Part shown: positions 44,597 to 53,945 of the stretch, in pieces
How the letters are laid out: each line of letters starts with the position of its first letter
Numbering within the stretch: position 1 is the stretch's first letter
DNA from: Geminicoccaceae bacterium
GTDB taxonomy: Bacteria > Pseudomonadota > Alphaproteobacteria > Geminicoccales > Geminicoccaceae
Assembly: GCA_028285265.1 (NCBI GenBank)
Contig: JANQPX010000018.1
Location: 248,001 to 312,000, forward strand
Direction of reading: 5' to 3'
DNA length: 64,000 nt
The notes under the pieces: generated by a model
Database searches by the model: none
What the model saw: the letters and a program-made list of their open reading frames with translations, nothing else
What the model was told of the DNA's origin: nothing
Made by a program: the position numbers and the translations under genes

Positions 44597-45294
44597 CGTG
44601 TCGAACCGGTCGCGGCATAGCTAATCCCGGTCCGCTCAATGGCTTCGGCGAACCAACCCGTGATGTGTTCCGGCCGGGTGATCGCTGATCCGACAACCAC
44701 CGCATGCGCACCAAGCTCGATAGCCGCTGCCGCTTGGTTCGGCGTTCGAATGCGCCCTTCCGAGATCACTGGCTTTGCAAGCTGCGCGCAACGCTGGACC
44801 AGCTCAAGATCTGGTGCTGTCGGTTCAGGACCGCCCGTATAGCCAGAAAGGGTCGTGCCGATGAGGTCGGCACCAAAGGCACTTGCTTCCTTTGCCTCCT
44901 CGAACTTGGCGATATCAGCCATGCCAAGTTTGCCTGCACCATGAACCGCAGAACAGAGCTCGGAAGCCGTGTTGGGCCGCTTTCTATTTGTGGCATCGAA
45001 AGCGATGATGTCAGCCCCGGCAGCGGCCAGCATCTCGACGTCTTCAAGCAGAGGCGTGATCCGGACTGACGTCGCATCCAGGTCGCGTTTGATCAGACCG
45101 ATGATGGGCGCACTAGTGGCGGCGCGCACAGCAGCGACGTTGGCAGCCCCCTCGATCCTCAACCCCCGCGCTCCGCCCGCAAGCGCGGCCAAAGCAAAAC
45201 CAACCACGATCTCAACACGATCGAGCGGGCCACCAACCACAGGCTGACAGGAAACGATCAGCGTCCCGGCTAATTCCGTTATTGGATCCTGCAC
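44593..45294 (-). CDS. nanE: N-acylglucosamine-6-phosphate 2-epimerase (NanE family)
   Basis: A 233-residue TIM barrel with the NanE landmarks: GLRIEGAANVAAVR, IGLIKRDL (catalytic Lys), AGADIIAFDAT and VISEGRI. It would convert N-acetylmannosamine 6-phosphate to N-acetylglucosamine 6-phosphate. It is the first gene of the minus-strand operon with the ROK kinase and the CUT1 transporter. NanA, NagA and NagB are absent from the window, so either ManNAc itself is imported or the rest of the pathway is elsewhere. Confidence 0.92.
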   Translation of the reverse strand: MQDPITELAGTLIVSCQPVVGGPLDRVEIVVGFALAALAGGARGLRIEGAANVAAVRAATSAPIIGLIKRDLDATSVRITPLLEDVEMLAAAGADIIAFDATNRKRPNTASELCSAVHGAGKLGMADIAKFEEAKEASAFGADLIGTTLSGYTGGPEPTAPDLELVQRCAQLAKPVISEGRIRTPNQAAAAIELGAHAVVVGSAITRPEHITGWFAEAIERTGISYAATGSTR

Positions 45295-45368
45295 TGCAGA
45301 TCTCTTGCTTCAACAACGCCCCGATCTGAAATCCTAACAGCTAGCATCGCGCCCGACTATCATTGATG

Positions 45369-45384
45369 TTGCAAACGATTAGGC
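45369..45384. promoter_or_regulatory. LacI-family-like operator, imperfect
   Basis: TTGCAAACGATTAGGC follows the LacI/GalR consensus TTGNAANCGNTTNCAA through its first 13 positions and departs only in the last three bases. It lies 75 bases upstream of the NanE start, in the 141-base gap after the CUT2 permease stop, where a promoter for the NanE operon is expected. Confidence 0.4.
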
Positions 45385-45435
45385 CGAGATTGTGAGCATA
45401 ATCAGTCGCGTGCGGCAATGTGGACGAGACCTCAA

Positions 45436-46473
45436 TCAGTGTCGGCGTTGCGATTTGGCAAATGTGTCAAAAGCAACCGCAAGGACGATGATGATGCCGA
45501 TGATAATCTGCTGGACATAGGAGGAAACATTGTTGAGCACGAGACCATTTAGCAGGACACCGATGAGCAGCGTGCCTATCACTGTTCCGAAGATCGTACC
45601 GATCCCACCGAACAACGAAGTGCCTCCAATCACCACCGAGGCGATCACCGTGAGCTCATAAGTGAGGCCGGCGACGGCTTCTGCAGAGTTTAGGCGCGCC
45701 GATAAGACGAAGCCGCCGAGACCTGCCATGAAGCCGATGATGAGATAGACCTGAAGTGTAACACGATCGACGTTGAGGCCAGAAAGCCTTGCTGCCTCAG
45801 GATTGCCACCAACAGCATAGACCCTGCGGCCGAATCGCGTGTAGCGAAGCAGAATGTGAGCGAACACCGCAAAGGTCAGGAAGATAATGACTGGCACGGG
45901 CACCACGCCAACATAGCCCTGCCCCCACCAACGATACCCCTCGTCGAAGCCGCTGATCGGACCGCCGCCAGCGAATAGAAGCGCCGCACCGCGAAAGGCT
46001 GACATGCCCCCGAGCGTGACGACAAATGGCGGCACTTTGAGCTTGGTGATGGCGAGACCTTGCAAGCCGCCTGCCAGTACACCGACCGTGATAGCCGCGA
46101 GCAATGCCAGCGGCCAGCCGAAACCCGCGGCTTCCGCCTCGGCACCGACCGCAAAGCGGCTTTCAAAACCACCCTTGGCAACTGCAGCCGCTACCAGTCC
46201 GGCAAAAGCAAGAAGCGAGCCAACAGATAGATCGATCCCCCGGGTCAGGATGACAAAGGTCATTCCGATGGCAAGAAGACCGAAAATTGAGACTTGGCGC
46301 ATCACATTAAAGAGGTTGAGAGAGCTCAGAAAGCGAGGCTCGAGGATGGCGAACACCGCCATCAGCACCAAGAGAAAAATCAACGGTGCAAACTTGGCAA
46401 GGAAGCCAAAGACATCAAAGCCTGCGGGGTTCGGCCGGGTTCCCAGCAGCTCATTTTTCTTCGACGTGGTCAT
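45436..46473 (-). CDS. Sugar ABC transporter permease (RbsC-like, CUT2)
   Basis: A 345-residue permease with about ten hydrophobic segments. LTRGIDLSVGSLLAFAG, GGNPEAARLSGLNV and FVLSARLNSAEAVAG are RbsC hallmarks. It is the third gene of a minus-strand operon, 6 bases after the ATPase. The substrate probably feeds the divergent BtpA/FGGY-kinase genes. Confidence 0.94.
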   Translation of the reverse strand: MTTSKKNELLGTRPNPAGFDVFGFLAKFAPLIFLLVLMAVFAILEPRFLSSLNLFNVMRQVSIFGLLAIGMTFVILTRGIDLSVGSLLAFAGLVAAAVAKGGFESRFAVGAEAEAAGFGWPLALLAAITVGVLAGGLQGLAITKLKVPPFVVTLGGMSAFRGAALLFAGGGPISGFDEGYRWWGQGYVGVVPVPVIIFLTFAVFAHILLRYTRFGRRVYAVGGNPEAARLSGLNVDRVTLQVYLIIGFMAGLGGFVLSARLNSAEAVAGLTYELTVIASVVIGGTSLFGGIGTIFGTVIGTLLIGVLLNGLVLNNVSSYVQQIIIGIIIVLAVAFDTFAKSQRRH

Positions 46474-46479
46474 ATGGAT

Positions 46480-48015
46480 TCAGGCTGCCTGCTGCTTGAG
46501 GGACATCAAGGCCATCAACTTCTCTTCGCTCGCATCCTCGGCCATGAGTTCTCCCGTGATCCGCCCTTCCCTCATGGTCACGATGCGATCACTGACCGTC
46601 ATGATCTCGGGTAGCTCGGACGAGATTACGATAATCGCGATGCCACTTTCAGCCAGCTCGAACAGAAGCTGGTGGACTTCTGATTTGGCAGCAATATCGA
46701 TGCCGCGTGTCGGCTCGTCGACGATAAGCACCTTGGGCTCGAGGGCCAGCCAACGGGCGAGCACGACCTTTTGCTGATTGCCGCCTGACAGATTGCCGAC
46801 CTCTTGCTCGGGGTTCGCCATCTTGATTGCCAAGCGGTCGCCGTAGCGCTCGATCATGGCGTCTTCAGCCCTGCGGTCGATCCAACCGAATAGGCGCGAC
46901 AGACGATCGATCGCAGCGATCGATAGGTTCGTTTTGACCGCAAGACTCAAGAAGAGAGCTTGCTGCTTTCGATCCTCCGGCACCAGGCCGACACCGGCGC
47001 GGATGGCGTCTTCGGGAGACGTCAGTGAGACGTCCCGGCCTTCGACACGGATGCTGCCGGAGTCGATGGGATCGGCACCGAAAATCGCCCGAGCCAGTTC
47101 GGTCCGCCCAGCGCCGACCAGGCCGGCGAGGCCAAGGATCTCACCGTAGCGAACGGTCAGGTCGATATCGATGAGACGGGTCGCATGGAGATTTAGGCGA
47201 TCGACACGGCTGCAAACACCGTCGACTAGCAGCGCGATCTCGCCGGTATCATGGTTCGGCCGGTGAGCGAACAAACGCTCGACCTCGCGACCGACCATCA
47301 TCTGGATGATCCGATCGACGTCGAGGTCGGCAATGGGAGCGTGACCGACCAGCTTGCCGTCACGCAGCACGGTCGCGCGATCACAAACCTCGAGCACCTC
47401 CTCCAACCTGTGGGTAACGAAAATCACACTGACGCCGCGCTCCTTCAGCCCTGCGATGATTTCGAACAGACGGGGTACTTCGGACTCCGATAGCGCCGAG
47501 GTCGGCTCGTCCATGATGATTAACCGGCTGTCCAAAGAAAGAGCGCGAGCGATCTCGATCATCTGCTGTTCAGCAACCGAAAGGTCCGCCACAAGGCGGC
47601 GAGGATCGAGATCGAGGCCGACCTCGGCGACGATCGCTCGGGCGTGCCGATCCATCGCCCGCCAATCCACCAGACCGAGGGCATTGACCGGCTCCTTGCC
47701 CAGCAGAACATTCTCGGCAATTGAGAGCGTCGGGATGAGGTTGAATTCCTGATAGATGGTGACGATACCGCGTTCCTGAGCGTCGAGCGGGCCGCTTAAA
47801 CGGACGTCCTTTCCATCCAGGTTGATTTTGCCATCATCCGGCCTCTCCGCACCGGACAGGATCTTCAAGAGCGTCGACTTGCCGGCGCCGTTTTCTCCAA
47901 GAAGCGCCAGGACCTCGCCCGCGTGAAGCTCGATCGTGACATCGTCAAGGGCAAGAACGCCGGGATAGCGCTTGGCAATCCCGGTCATCTGCAGGAACGG
48001 CGCCGACGCCGTCAA
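46480..48015 (-). CDS. Sugar ABC transporter ATP-binding protein, tandem domain (RbsA-like)
   Basis: A 511-residue tandem ATPase. Domain 1 has GENGAGKST, LSVAEQQ and LIIMDEPTSAL. Domain 2 has the degenerate GLVGAGRTE, LSGGNQQK and VLIVDEPTRGIDI. It follows the binding-protein gene by 17 bases. The first signature is the non-LSGGQ form normal for CUT2 ATPases. Confidence 0.95.
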   Translation of the reverse strand: MTASAPFLQMTGIAKRYPGVLALDDVTIELHAGEVLALLGENGAGKSTLLKILSGAERPDDGKINLDGKDVRLSGPLDAQERGIVTIYQEFNLIPTLSIAENVLLGKEPVNALGLVDWRAMDRHARAIVAEVGLDLDPRRLVADLSVAEQQMIEIARALSLDSRLIIMDEPTSALSESEVPRLFEIIAGLKERGVSVIFVTHRLEEVLEVCDRATVLRDGKLVGHAPIADLDVDRIIQMMVGREVERLFAHRPNHDTGEIALLVDGVCSRVDRLNLHATRLIDIDLTVRYGEILGLAGLVGAGRTELARAIFGADPIDSGSIRVEGRDVSLTSPEDAIRAGVGLVPEDRKQQALFLSLAVKTNLSIAAIDRLSRLFGWIDRRAEDAMIERYGDRLAIKMANPEQEVGNLSGGNQQKVVLARWLALEPKVLIVDEPTRGIDIAAKSEVHQLLFELAESGIAIIVISSELPEIMTVSDRIVTMREGRITGELMAEDASEEKLMALMSLKQQAA

Positions 48016-48032
48016 CGGAATGGGCTCACCAC

Positions 48033-48977
48033 TCAGTTCAGCTCACCCAGGCGCTCTGCCTGGTCGATATTGTCCGTGGTGATCGCAATCGGTTCGAGCA
48101 GAACGAGGCTTTCGTCCGGCACTGTGCCATCTTTGACGAACTCCACCATGATCTGCATCGCCTTGCGACTTTGGCCTCCCGGAAACTGTTCGACCGTCGC
48201 GGCGAGTGTCCCGTCCTTGACCGCCGCCAGTGCCTCGGGCAGAGCATCGAACCCAAGGATCTTGATCTGATCGCCCAAACCTTGGGCCTTGACCGCTTCG
48301 GCAGCACCCAACGCCATATCGTCATTGGCAGCGACGATCACATCCGGTGGGCTGTCAAGACCGGCAAGAATACTCTCCGTAACGCTCAGGCCCTGATCTC
48401 TGGCAAAATTGGCGGTCTGTTCGACGATGAATTGATACTTGTCGTTACCGTCCAGAACGTTGTGCACACCCTTGTTCCGGTCGATGGCTGGACTGGCCCC
48501 AGGCTGTCCTTGCAAATTAACGATCCGCGCGCCGTCGGGGAACATCTCCATGATGTACCGGCCCTGTGCCTCGCCGCCGATGACATTGTCGGCACCAACA
48601 TGAGCGAGGATGCCATCCACGCCGTCGACCCGGCGATCGATGGTGACAACGGGCACGCCATTCTCGACGGCAGTCTGGATTGCGGGTGCCATGGCGTTGA
48701 CGTCCGAGGGGCTTATGACGATCCCATTCACACCCTGGATGATCGCCGCCTCGACGTCGGCAGTTTGCTTCGGCGTGCTGTTCTGGCCGTCAGATTGGAC
48801 GGTGGCGACGCCGAGGGCTGCAGCTTCATCCTCAAGTGCTTTCATCATGTGCACGAAAAAAGGAAAGCCGAGGCTCGGTACTGAGGTGAGAATACTCGTG
48901 TCCTGAGCAAGGCTGGGCGAGGCCACGCCGAAGGCCAAGGTACTCGCTAGAAGCAAGCGTCGGGTCGTTTGAAACAT
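48033..48977 (-). CDS. Sugar ABC transporter substrate-binding protein (RbsB-like, CUT2)
   Basis: A 314-residue periplasmic receptor with a signal peptide (LLASTLAFGVASPSLA) and Peripla_BP_4 motifs: TSVPSLGFPFFVHMMKA, GIVISPSDVNAMAPAI and AANDDMALGAAEAVKAQG. GGGAGG precedes ATG 48977. It is divergent from the BtpA-family gene, and the 288-base gap between them contains two inverted repeats. The ligand is likely a pentose, hexose or polyol handled by the FGGY kinase. Confidence 0.95.
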   Translation of the reverse strand: MFQTTRRLLLASTLAFGVASPSLAQDTSILTSVPSLGFPFFVHMMKALEDEAAALGVATVQSDGQNSTPKQTADVEAAIIQGVNGIVISPSDVNAMAPAIQTAVENGVPVVTIDRRVDGVDGILAHVGADNVIGGEAQGRYIMEMFPDGARIVNLQGQPGASPAIDRNKGVHNVLDGNDKYQFIVEQTANFARDQGLSVTESILAGLDSPPDVIVAANDDMALGAAEAVKAQGLGDQIKILGFDALPEALAAVKDGTLAATVEQFPGGQSRKAMQIMVEFVKDGTVPDESLVLLEPIAITTDNIDQAERLGELN

Positions 48978-49032
48978 GTCATTGCCTCCCTAAAGTTACG
49001 GCTGCTTTGCAGCACATCTTATGAGCGATTGA

Positions 49033-49053
49033 CCGACATTCTTCAGATGTCGG
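49033..49053. promoter_or_regulatory. Inverted repeat upstream of CUT2 receptor gene, candidate operator
   Basis: CCGACAT-TCTTCAG-ATGTCGG: perfect 7-bp arms centred 66 bases upstream of the receptor start at 48977. It may be an operator for the minus-strand transporter operon, or simply a stem in the leader. Confidence 0.4.
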
Positions 49054-49213
49054 CCATTTACATCGACTTTGGAGCCTCGAGGCCGGGAAAGCAAGCGAGC
49101 AGTCAGCGCCGCGAGAGGTCGCGAGTGCCGAGGCACATGCCGAGACATCTCAAAACGCCAATGGGCAGCAAGGTCCAACGCCATCTTGCTCCATGGCACG
49201 TTAGCCTGTTGGA

Positions 49214-49237
49214 TGAAACGATCACCAAGGCGTTTCA
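49214..49237. promoter_or_regulatory. Inverted repeat upstream of BtpA-family gene, candidate operator
   Basis: TGAAACG, 10 bases, CGTTTCA: perfect 7-bp arms ending 28 bases before ATG 49266. GAAACG/CGTTTC half-sites are common in sugar-responsive repressor operators, but the 10-base spacer is longer than the LacI norm. With the repeat at 49033 it accounts for the only evident structure in the 288-base divergent region. Confidence 0.4.
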
Positions 49238-49265
49238 CGTGCCTCCAACAATCGAGCTCTTTGTT

Positions 49266-50066
49266 ATGTCCGATCATCCACTTCTTAGCGTCAAGAAACC
49301 GATCATCGCGATGGCGCATCTGGGCGCGTTGCCCGGCGCGCCAGGCTATCATGCCGCTGGCGGCATTGATGCCCTGGTTGACGCCGTCGCCAGCGACATT
49401 GAGAAGCTGCAGGCGGGTGGGGTCGATGCGATTATGTTCGGCAACGAAAATGACCGACCCTATCTCCTAAAGGCAACGCCGGAGAGCCTGGCTGCGATGA
49501 CGGCCGTCGTCACAACGTTGAAGCCAATGCTCAGCGTGCCGTTTGGCGTCAATTATCTATGGGACCCAGTAGCGACGGTCGCTCTTGCCTGCGCAACGGG
49601 CGCTTCTTTCGCGCGAGAAATCTTTACTGGCGTCTTCGCTTCTGACATGGGCGTTTGGCAACCGGATTGCGCTGCGGCGCTGCGGTTACGAAGCCAGCTG
49701 GCGAGAAATGATCTGATGCTCCTTTTCAATATCAACGCCGAATTCGCTGACAGTCTCGATCGTCGTCCGATCGAACAGCGCGCAGAGAGCGCGGTCTTTT
49801 CGTCGCTCGCCGACGTCGTTTGTGTTTCAGGCCCGCTTACAGGTCAGGCCGTCGACCAGTCAGCCCTGCGCAATGTCAAAGAGAAAGTCGGCGACACCCT
49901 CGTCTTCGCTAATACCGGTGTGAGGATTGACAATGTCGATGCCATCCTCGAGATCGCCGATGGCTGTGTGATTGGCACGCATTTTAAGGTGGACGGTGAC
50001 ACCTGGAACCCGGTTGATGGCGATCGGGTGAAGCGTTTCATGGACCACGTCAGCAAGCGTCGTTGA
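49266..50066 (+). CDS. BtpA/SgcQ family protein
   Basis: A 266-residue TIM-barrel-like protein of the BtpA family. It begins with KPIIAMAHLGALPGAPGY and has DAIMFGNENDRPY, VPFGVNYLWDP and VIGTHFKVDGD. The family is named for a cyanobacterial photosystem I biogenesis factor, but in sugar operons (SgcQ in E. coli) it is presumed to be a metabolic enzyme of unknown reaction. I chose ATG 49266 just before the conserved region; upstream codons show no conserved content. It lies 9 bases before the FGGY kinase and presumably acts on the same sugar or its phosphate. Confidence 0.9.
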   Translation: MSDHPLLSVKKPIIAMAHLGALPGAPGYHAAGGIDALVDAVASDIEKLQAGGVDAIMFGNENDRPYLLKATPESLAAMTAVVTTLKPMLSVPFGVNYLWDPVATVALACATGASFAREIFTGVFASDMGVWQPDCAAALRLRSQLARNDLMLLFNINAEFADSLDRRPIEQRAESAVFSSLADVVCVSGPLTGQAVDQSALRNVKEKVGDTLVFANTGVRIDNVDAILEIADGCVIGTHFKVDGDTWNPVDGDRVKRFMDHVSKRR

Positions 50067-50075
50067 GGTACCGGC

Positions 50076-51581
50076 ATGGCGATCACACTCGGCATCGACA
50101 TTGGCACCACATCAACCATTGGCATCTTGATCGATAGTGGAGGTCGAACCCTGGCCCTCGCCAGCCGGCCGGTCGCCCTCCATTCGGATCACCCGGGATG
50201 GGCCGAGGAAGATCCTGAAGTCTGGTGGCAAAATGTCTGCGCTATCATCCCCGAACTCCTGTCGACCTCCAGCACGTCTGCCACAGATGTCAAGGCGATT
50301 GGTGTCACCGGCATGCTGCCCGCCGTGGTTTTACTCGATGGCGATGGCAATCTCCTGCGTCGAAGCATCCAGCAAAGTGATGGGCGGGTCGGGCGCGAAG
50401 TCGAGGCGATCGCGGCCGAATTCGACGGGCCTGACTTCGTCAGACGCACCGGCAATGGCATTAACCAGCAGCTCGTCGCCACCAAGCTCCGTTGGCTGGA
50501 ACGGCACGAACCCGATGTCTTTTCGAATATCAAGACTGTCTTCGGTTCTTATGACTACATCAACTGGCGCCTTACCGGCGAGCGCGTGATTGAACATAAC
50601 TGGGCGCTCGAGGCTGGCTTTGTCGATGTCTCGAAGCGTCAGATCGATACAGAACTTGTTGCCCTCGCCCATATCGATCCCAGCATTTTACCGCCTATTC
50701 GTGCGTCTCATGAGATTATCGGTCACGTTACAGCTCGCGCCGCGAGCCTCACGGGCCTTGCTACCGGTACACCTGTGATCGCGGGATCAGCCGACCATAT
50801 CACATCAGCCTTCGTTGCCGGCATCCGAGACGATGGCGACTGCCTGATCAAGTTCGGCGGTGCTGGCGACATCATGCTCGCAGCGGCTTCACCCAAACCT
50901 GATCCTCGTCTTTTTCTCGATTTCCACATCGTACCGGAAAAATTCATGCCGAATGGCTGCATGGCCTGCTCCGGAGCCATGCTCAATTGGATCGTTGCCA
51001 ACCTTGCAAGTGATACCATTAAGTCCAAGGCGAATCCGCATGCAGCCCTCGATCAGCTTGCGGTCGAGATCGAGCCTGGCGCCAACGGTCTGGTGATGCT
51101 GCCCTATTTTCTCGGCGAGAAGACACCGATCCATGACCCGGACGCGCGCGGAACGCTGGTAGGCCTTGGTCTCCATCATGAGATAAGCCACATCTGGCGG
51201 GCAGCGCTCGAAGCCGTGGTCTTCGGCTTTCGCCATCACATGGATGTCTTTTCCGAGCTTGGCCAACCAGCACTACGCCTTTTCGCCTCGGACGGCGGCG
51301 CCCAAAGCCGTCTTTGGATGCAAATCGCCGCTGATAGCCTCGGCCTTCCCATCCACCTCCTCGAAGGCCATCCTGGGTCCTGCCTCGGCGCGGCCTACAT
51401 TGCCGCGTTCGCCACCGGTGCCGTCGATGATTGGGACGGTGTCTCCCGCTTCGTTAAGCCAGCCGAGATTGTTGAGCCGAATACCAAGAATAGCGCGCGT
51501 TACGATGCGCTCTACCACACCTATCTGGAAACCTATCAACAACTGAAACCCGTCTTCCCGCAGCTTGCAAGACGTCCATAG
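50076..51581 (+). CDS. FGGY family carbohydrate kinase (xylulokinase-like)
   Basis: A 501-residue two-domain kinase. The N-terminal domain starts GIDIGTTSTIGILID and contains GVTGMLPAVVLLD. The C-terminal domain has the ATP-binding signature FASDGGAQSRLWMQIAAD and the FGGY-type GSCLGAAYIAA. It phosphorylates a pentulose, polyol or related sugar. It is co-transcribed with the BtpA-family gene and divergent from a CUT2 importer, which together make a self-contained uptake-and-phosphorylation module. The exact sugar is unknown. Confidence 0.92.
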   Translation: MAITLGIDIGTTSTIGILIDSGGRTLALASRPVALHSDHPGWAEEDPEVWWQNVCAIIPELLSTSSTSATDVKAIGVTGMLPAVVLLDGDGNLLRRSIQQSDGRVGREVEAIAAEFDGPDFVRRTGNGINQQLVATKLRWLERHEPDVFSNIKTVFGSYDYINWRLTGERVIEHNWALEAGFVDVSKRQIDTELVALAHIDPSILPPIRASHEIIGHVTARAASLTGLATGTPVIAGSADHITSAFVAGIRDDGDCLIKFGGAGDIMLAAASPKPDPRLFLDFHIVPEKFMPNGCMACSGAMLNWIVANLASDTIKSKANPHAALDQLAVEIEPGANGLVMLPYFLGEKTPIHDPDARGTLVGLGLHHEISHIWRAALEAVVFGFRHHMDVFSELGQPALRLFASDGGAQSRLWMQIAADSLGLPIHLLEGHPGSCLGAAYIAAFATGAVDDWDGVSRFVKPAEIVEPNTKNSARYDALYHTYLETYQQLKPVFPQLARRP

Positions 51582-51665
51582 TCTCTCAGCTTTGAAGTCA
51601 GTGGCGATCGCAACAATGTTGGTCCTCATCTAACGGCTGGATTGGTTCGGATAAGCTTCTGCGCT

Positions 51666-53927
51666 TTATGTAAACGGCGTCTCGTCTAAGAAGCGCCGCA
51701 ATACATTGCCCGTGATTCGCGCGACATTGTTGTCGTACCCGTTATGGGAAAGCGATCCGCACCAGGCGATGGATCCTGTCGAAAACACCGCGCCACCTGA
51801 AGGTGTTTCATAAAAGGCGAGGTCGGCGCGTACCAGCTCGTTTTGTGAGCCGGAAAGGTCGGGGCCCATGACGTTGACTTCCTCCGTGACCACAAGAACC
51901 AAGTCTGTGTGATTTTCCGAAGACGCCAACACAAGAAGATTGGCAGGAGTCCCGAGCGCATGGTCGGCGCGATCGAGCTCTAGCCCGGCAGCACCGCCGC
52001 CCACCAGGCCAAAATCGCCGATCAATTCATTGTCGCCCACGCCGTCGAAGATGAAGGCGGCGCGCGGATTGAAGCTATCCTCCTGGCGTCGATAGTAGGA
52101 ACTGATATCGAATCCTTGTGCGGAAAAGCCGAGACCGACGACTTCATTCGGTGGTCGGCCATTCCGTCGCCAAAGCCCTCCGAATTCGCCGGTGAACGAG
52201 TGATAATACTCGCCAGGCTCGGCCGCCCACGTCCTGATGCCATCCTCGGCTCGCCTCACTTCAATCACGCCTGGCTCATCGCCATGCCAGGCGATGCGCC
52301 AGTACCAGCCATTGGCGCCAAGATACATGAGGCGACCGCCCTTGCCTTGCCAGGCAAGCATAGCGTCCGACATTCGTTTCGTGTGGTATTCTGGATGGGT
52401 GCCGGTCAGGATTACGCGGTAAGGTTCGAGAAGAGAGACACCTTCGGCTTCCAAATCCTCATCGGTGATGCAGTCAACCTCAATGCCCTCGTGATCAAGC
52501 CAATCCAGCAGATGGGTGTCGCCATTGAATTGCCATAGACCGGAGCCATGGGCACCAAGCCAGGAGGCGTATTTCGGGCGCATGTTCAAGATCGGGCGCA
52601 AGTAAGACGAATAGCAGACCCCGCTGCCGTCGCTATGGGTGTCGTAGAGCGCGTTGCCAAACTCGCGATGTTCCTGGAGAAACAGGTCGGTTGGCTGATA
52701 AACGAGAAGCCTGCCCATCATCATCTCGGCGCCTTCGGCGTCGAGATGGCTGTGGTCGTTCGCATAAGCCATATAGCTCGCCGTCGGCACGAGGAAGGCA
52801 GCTTTCGGGCGGCCCGCTTTGCCCATCTGCCCGCGTGGTGGCCTGACAAAGAACGTAATGTAGTCTTCCTCTTCCGCCGTTTTACCGTCGTCGATCCAGA
52901 CATGGGCAGCATAGGCACCGCTCGGCAGATCACTCGGGACGTCTAACGAAAAGTCGGCCTGCCACCCGCAGTCATGGAGATCGTCGTCGTGGAAGTGGAT
53001 CGCCCCATATTGCTCCGGCTTGTCGGTCCAACGAATGGTCGAGCCATCCCAATTCCAGCCTTTCATCGCGCGCGCCGGCAGGTGTACAAGCTTGCCGTCA
53101 AGACCGTTGGGACCGATGTCGATGATATCCGTGGTCTCGACTTTTTGGGAGAAGTCCCAGGCAGCGACCAGTGACGTCATCAGGCTTTCCGGTAAGGGTC
53201 GGCGAAATGCGCCGTCCAGCTCTTCAATGGCGAGTGCTCGATCAAAGATCGCTGGACTGTCGATCTTACCATTGTAGTGATAATCGACCGCACCGTGGTC
53301 CACATGCCGTCCCCCCATGATCACGTCTGCCGCCAACGTACGCGTCGTCACGTCAATCGTCTGGCTGATGGTGGCACTGTCGTCGACATGAGGATGGTGC
53401 TGCAGTGGTCGCTGCACGAGGCTGGCCATGCCGCTTCCTGGGTCAATGGTGGCGGCGACCAGATACCAGCGCCGTTCGAACATTTTTTTACCGCTTTTGA
53501 TGATCTCATGTTGCTTGCCATCGCCGAGGGTGAGGGCCAGCTGACCATCGAGTATTGAAAGACCGAAGCCCTGCTTCCCGTCTGGAGAACGCTGGCCAAT
53601 GAGAGCCTGCTCGCCGTGCTTCTCTGGTGTCGTCGGCCAGATCATTGCAAGGAGGGTGACCGCTTTGAGCGTCTGCAAGCGGGGATGATCGGGAATGCAA
53701 GCATAGGAGCCCGCATCGGTCTGCTGCGCCCGCCCCTGATAGCGGCCATCCACCGTCGACGCCACCGGTCGGAGCTTCAATCCTGGACCTTCTGGATTGG
53801 CATCACCGTGGATGATGCGCACGATCTCAGCCTGATAGGCGCCACCGCCCTCGACGCTAACCATAAATCGCACTTGCTCGCCAGGTGCCACCGAGAGGCG
53901 ATCGGCATAGCCCAGAATCTTTAACAT
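51666..53927 (-). CDS. N,N-dimethylformamidase large (beta) subunit-like protein
   Basis: A 753-residue protein resembling the DmfA2 subunit of dimethylformamidase. A beta-rich N-terminus and a LamG/concanavalin-like domain (about 90-240) are followed by an Ig-like segment and a C-terminal amidohydrolase-like domain from about 370. TGTHPEY (His511, Glu513) matches the iron site; the known enzyme uses two Tyr and one Glu at a mononuclear iron, and Tyr385/388 and Tyr428/439 are candidates here. It hydrolyses small amides in known members. No signal peptide is seen. It lies 18 bases after the small-subunit gene and downstream of a CUT1 importer, so its substrate may be a larger imported amide. 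Confidence 0.85.
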   Translation of the reverse strand: MLKILGYADRLSVAPGEQVRFMVSVEGGGAYQAEIVRIIHGDANPEGPGLKLRPVASTVDGRYQGRAQQTDAGSYACIPDHPRLQTLKAVTLLAMIWPTTPEKHGEQALIGQRSPDGKQGFGLSILDGQLALTLGDGKQHEIIKSGKKMFERRWYLVAATIDPGSGMASLVQRPLQHHPHVDDSATISQTIDVTTRTLAADVIMGGRHVDHGAVDYHYNGKIDSPAIFDRALAIEELDGAFRRPLPESLMTSLVAAWDFSQKVETTDIIDIGPNGLDGKLVHLPARAMKGWNWDGSTIRWTDKPEQYGAIHFHDDDLHDCGWQADFSLDVPSDLPSGAYAAHVWIDDGKTAEEEDYITFFVRPPRGQMGKAGRPKAAFLVPTASYMAYANDHSHLDAEGAEMMMGRLLVYQPTDLFLQEHREFGNALYDTHSDGSGVCYSSYLRPILNMRPKYASWLGAHGSGLWQFNGDTHLLDWLDHEGIEVDCITDEDLEAEGVSLLEPYRVILTGTHPEYHTKRMSDAMLAWQGKGGRLMYLGANGWYWRIAWHGDEPGVIEVRRAEDGIRTWAAEPGEYYHSFTGEFGGLWRRNGRPPNEVVGLGFSAQGFDISSYYRRQEDSFNPRAAFIFDGVGDNELIGDFGLVGGGAAGLELDRADHALGTPANLLVLASSENHTDLVLVVTEEVNVMGPDLSGSQNELVRADLAFYETPSGGAVFSTGSIAWCGSLSHNGYDNNVARITGNVLRRFLDETPFT

Positions 53928-53945
53928 TTTCGCTCACCTGTCAGA

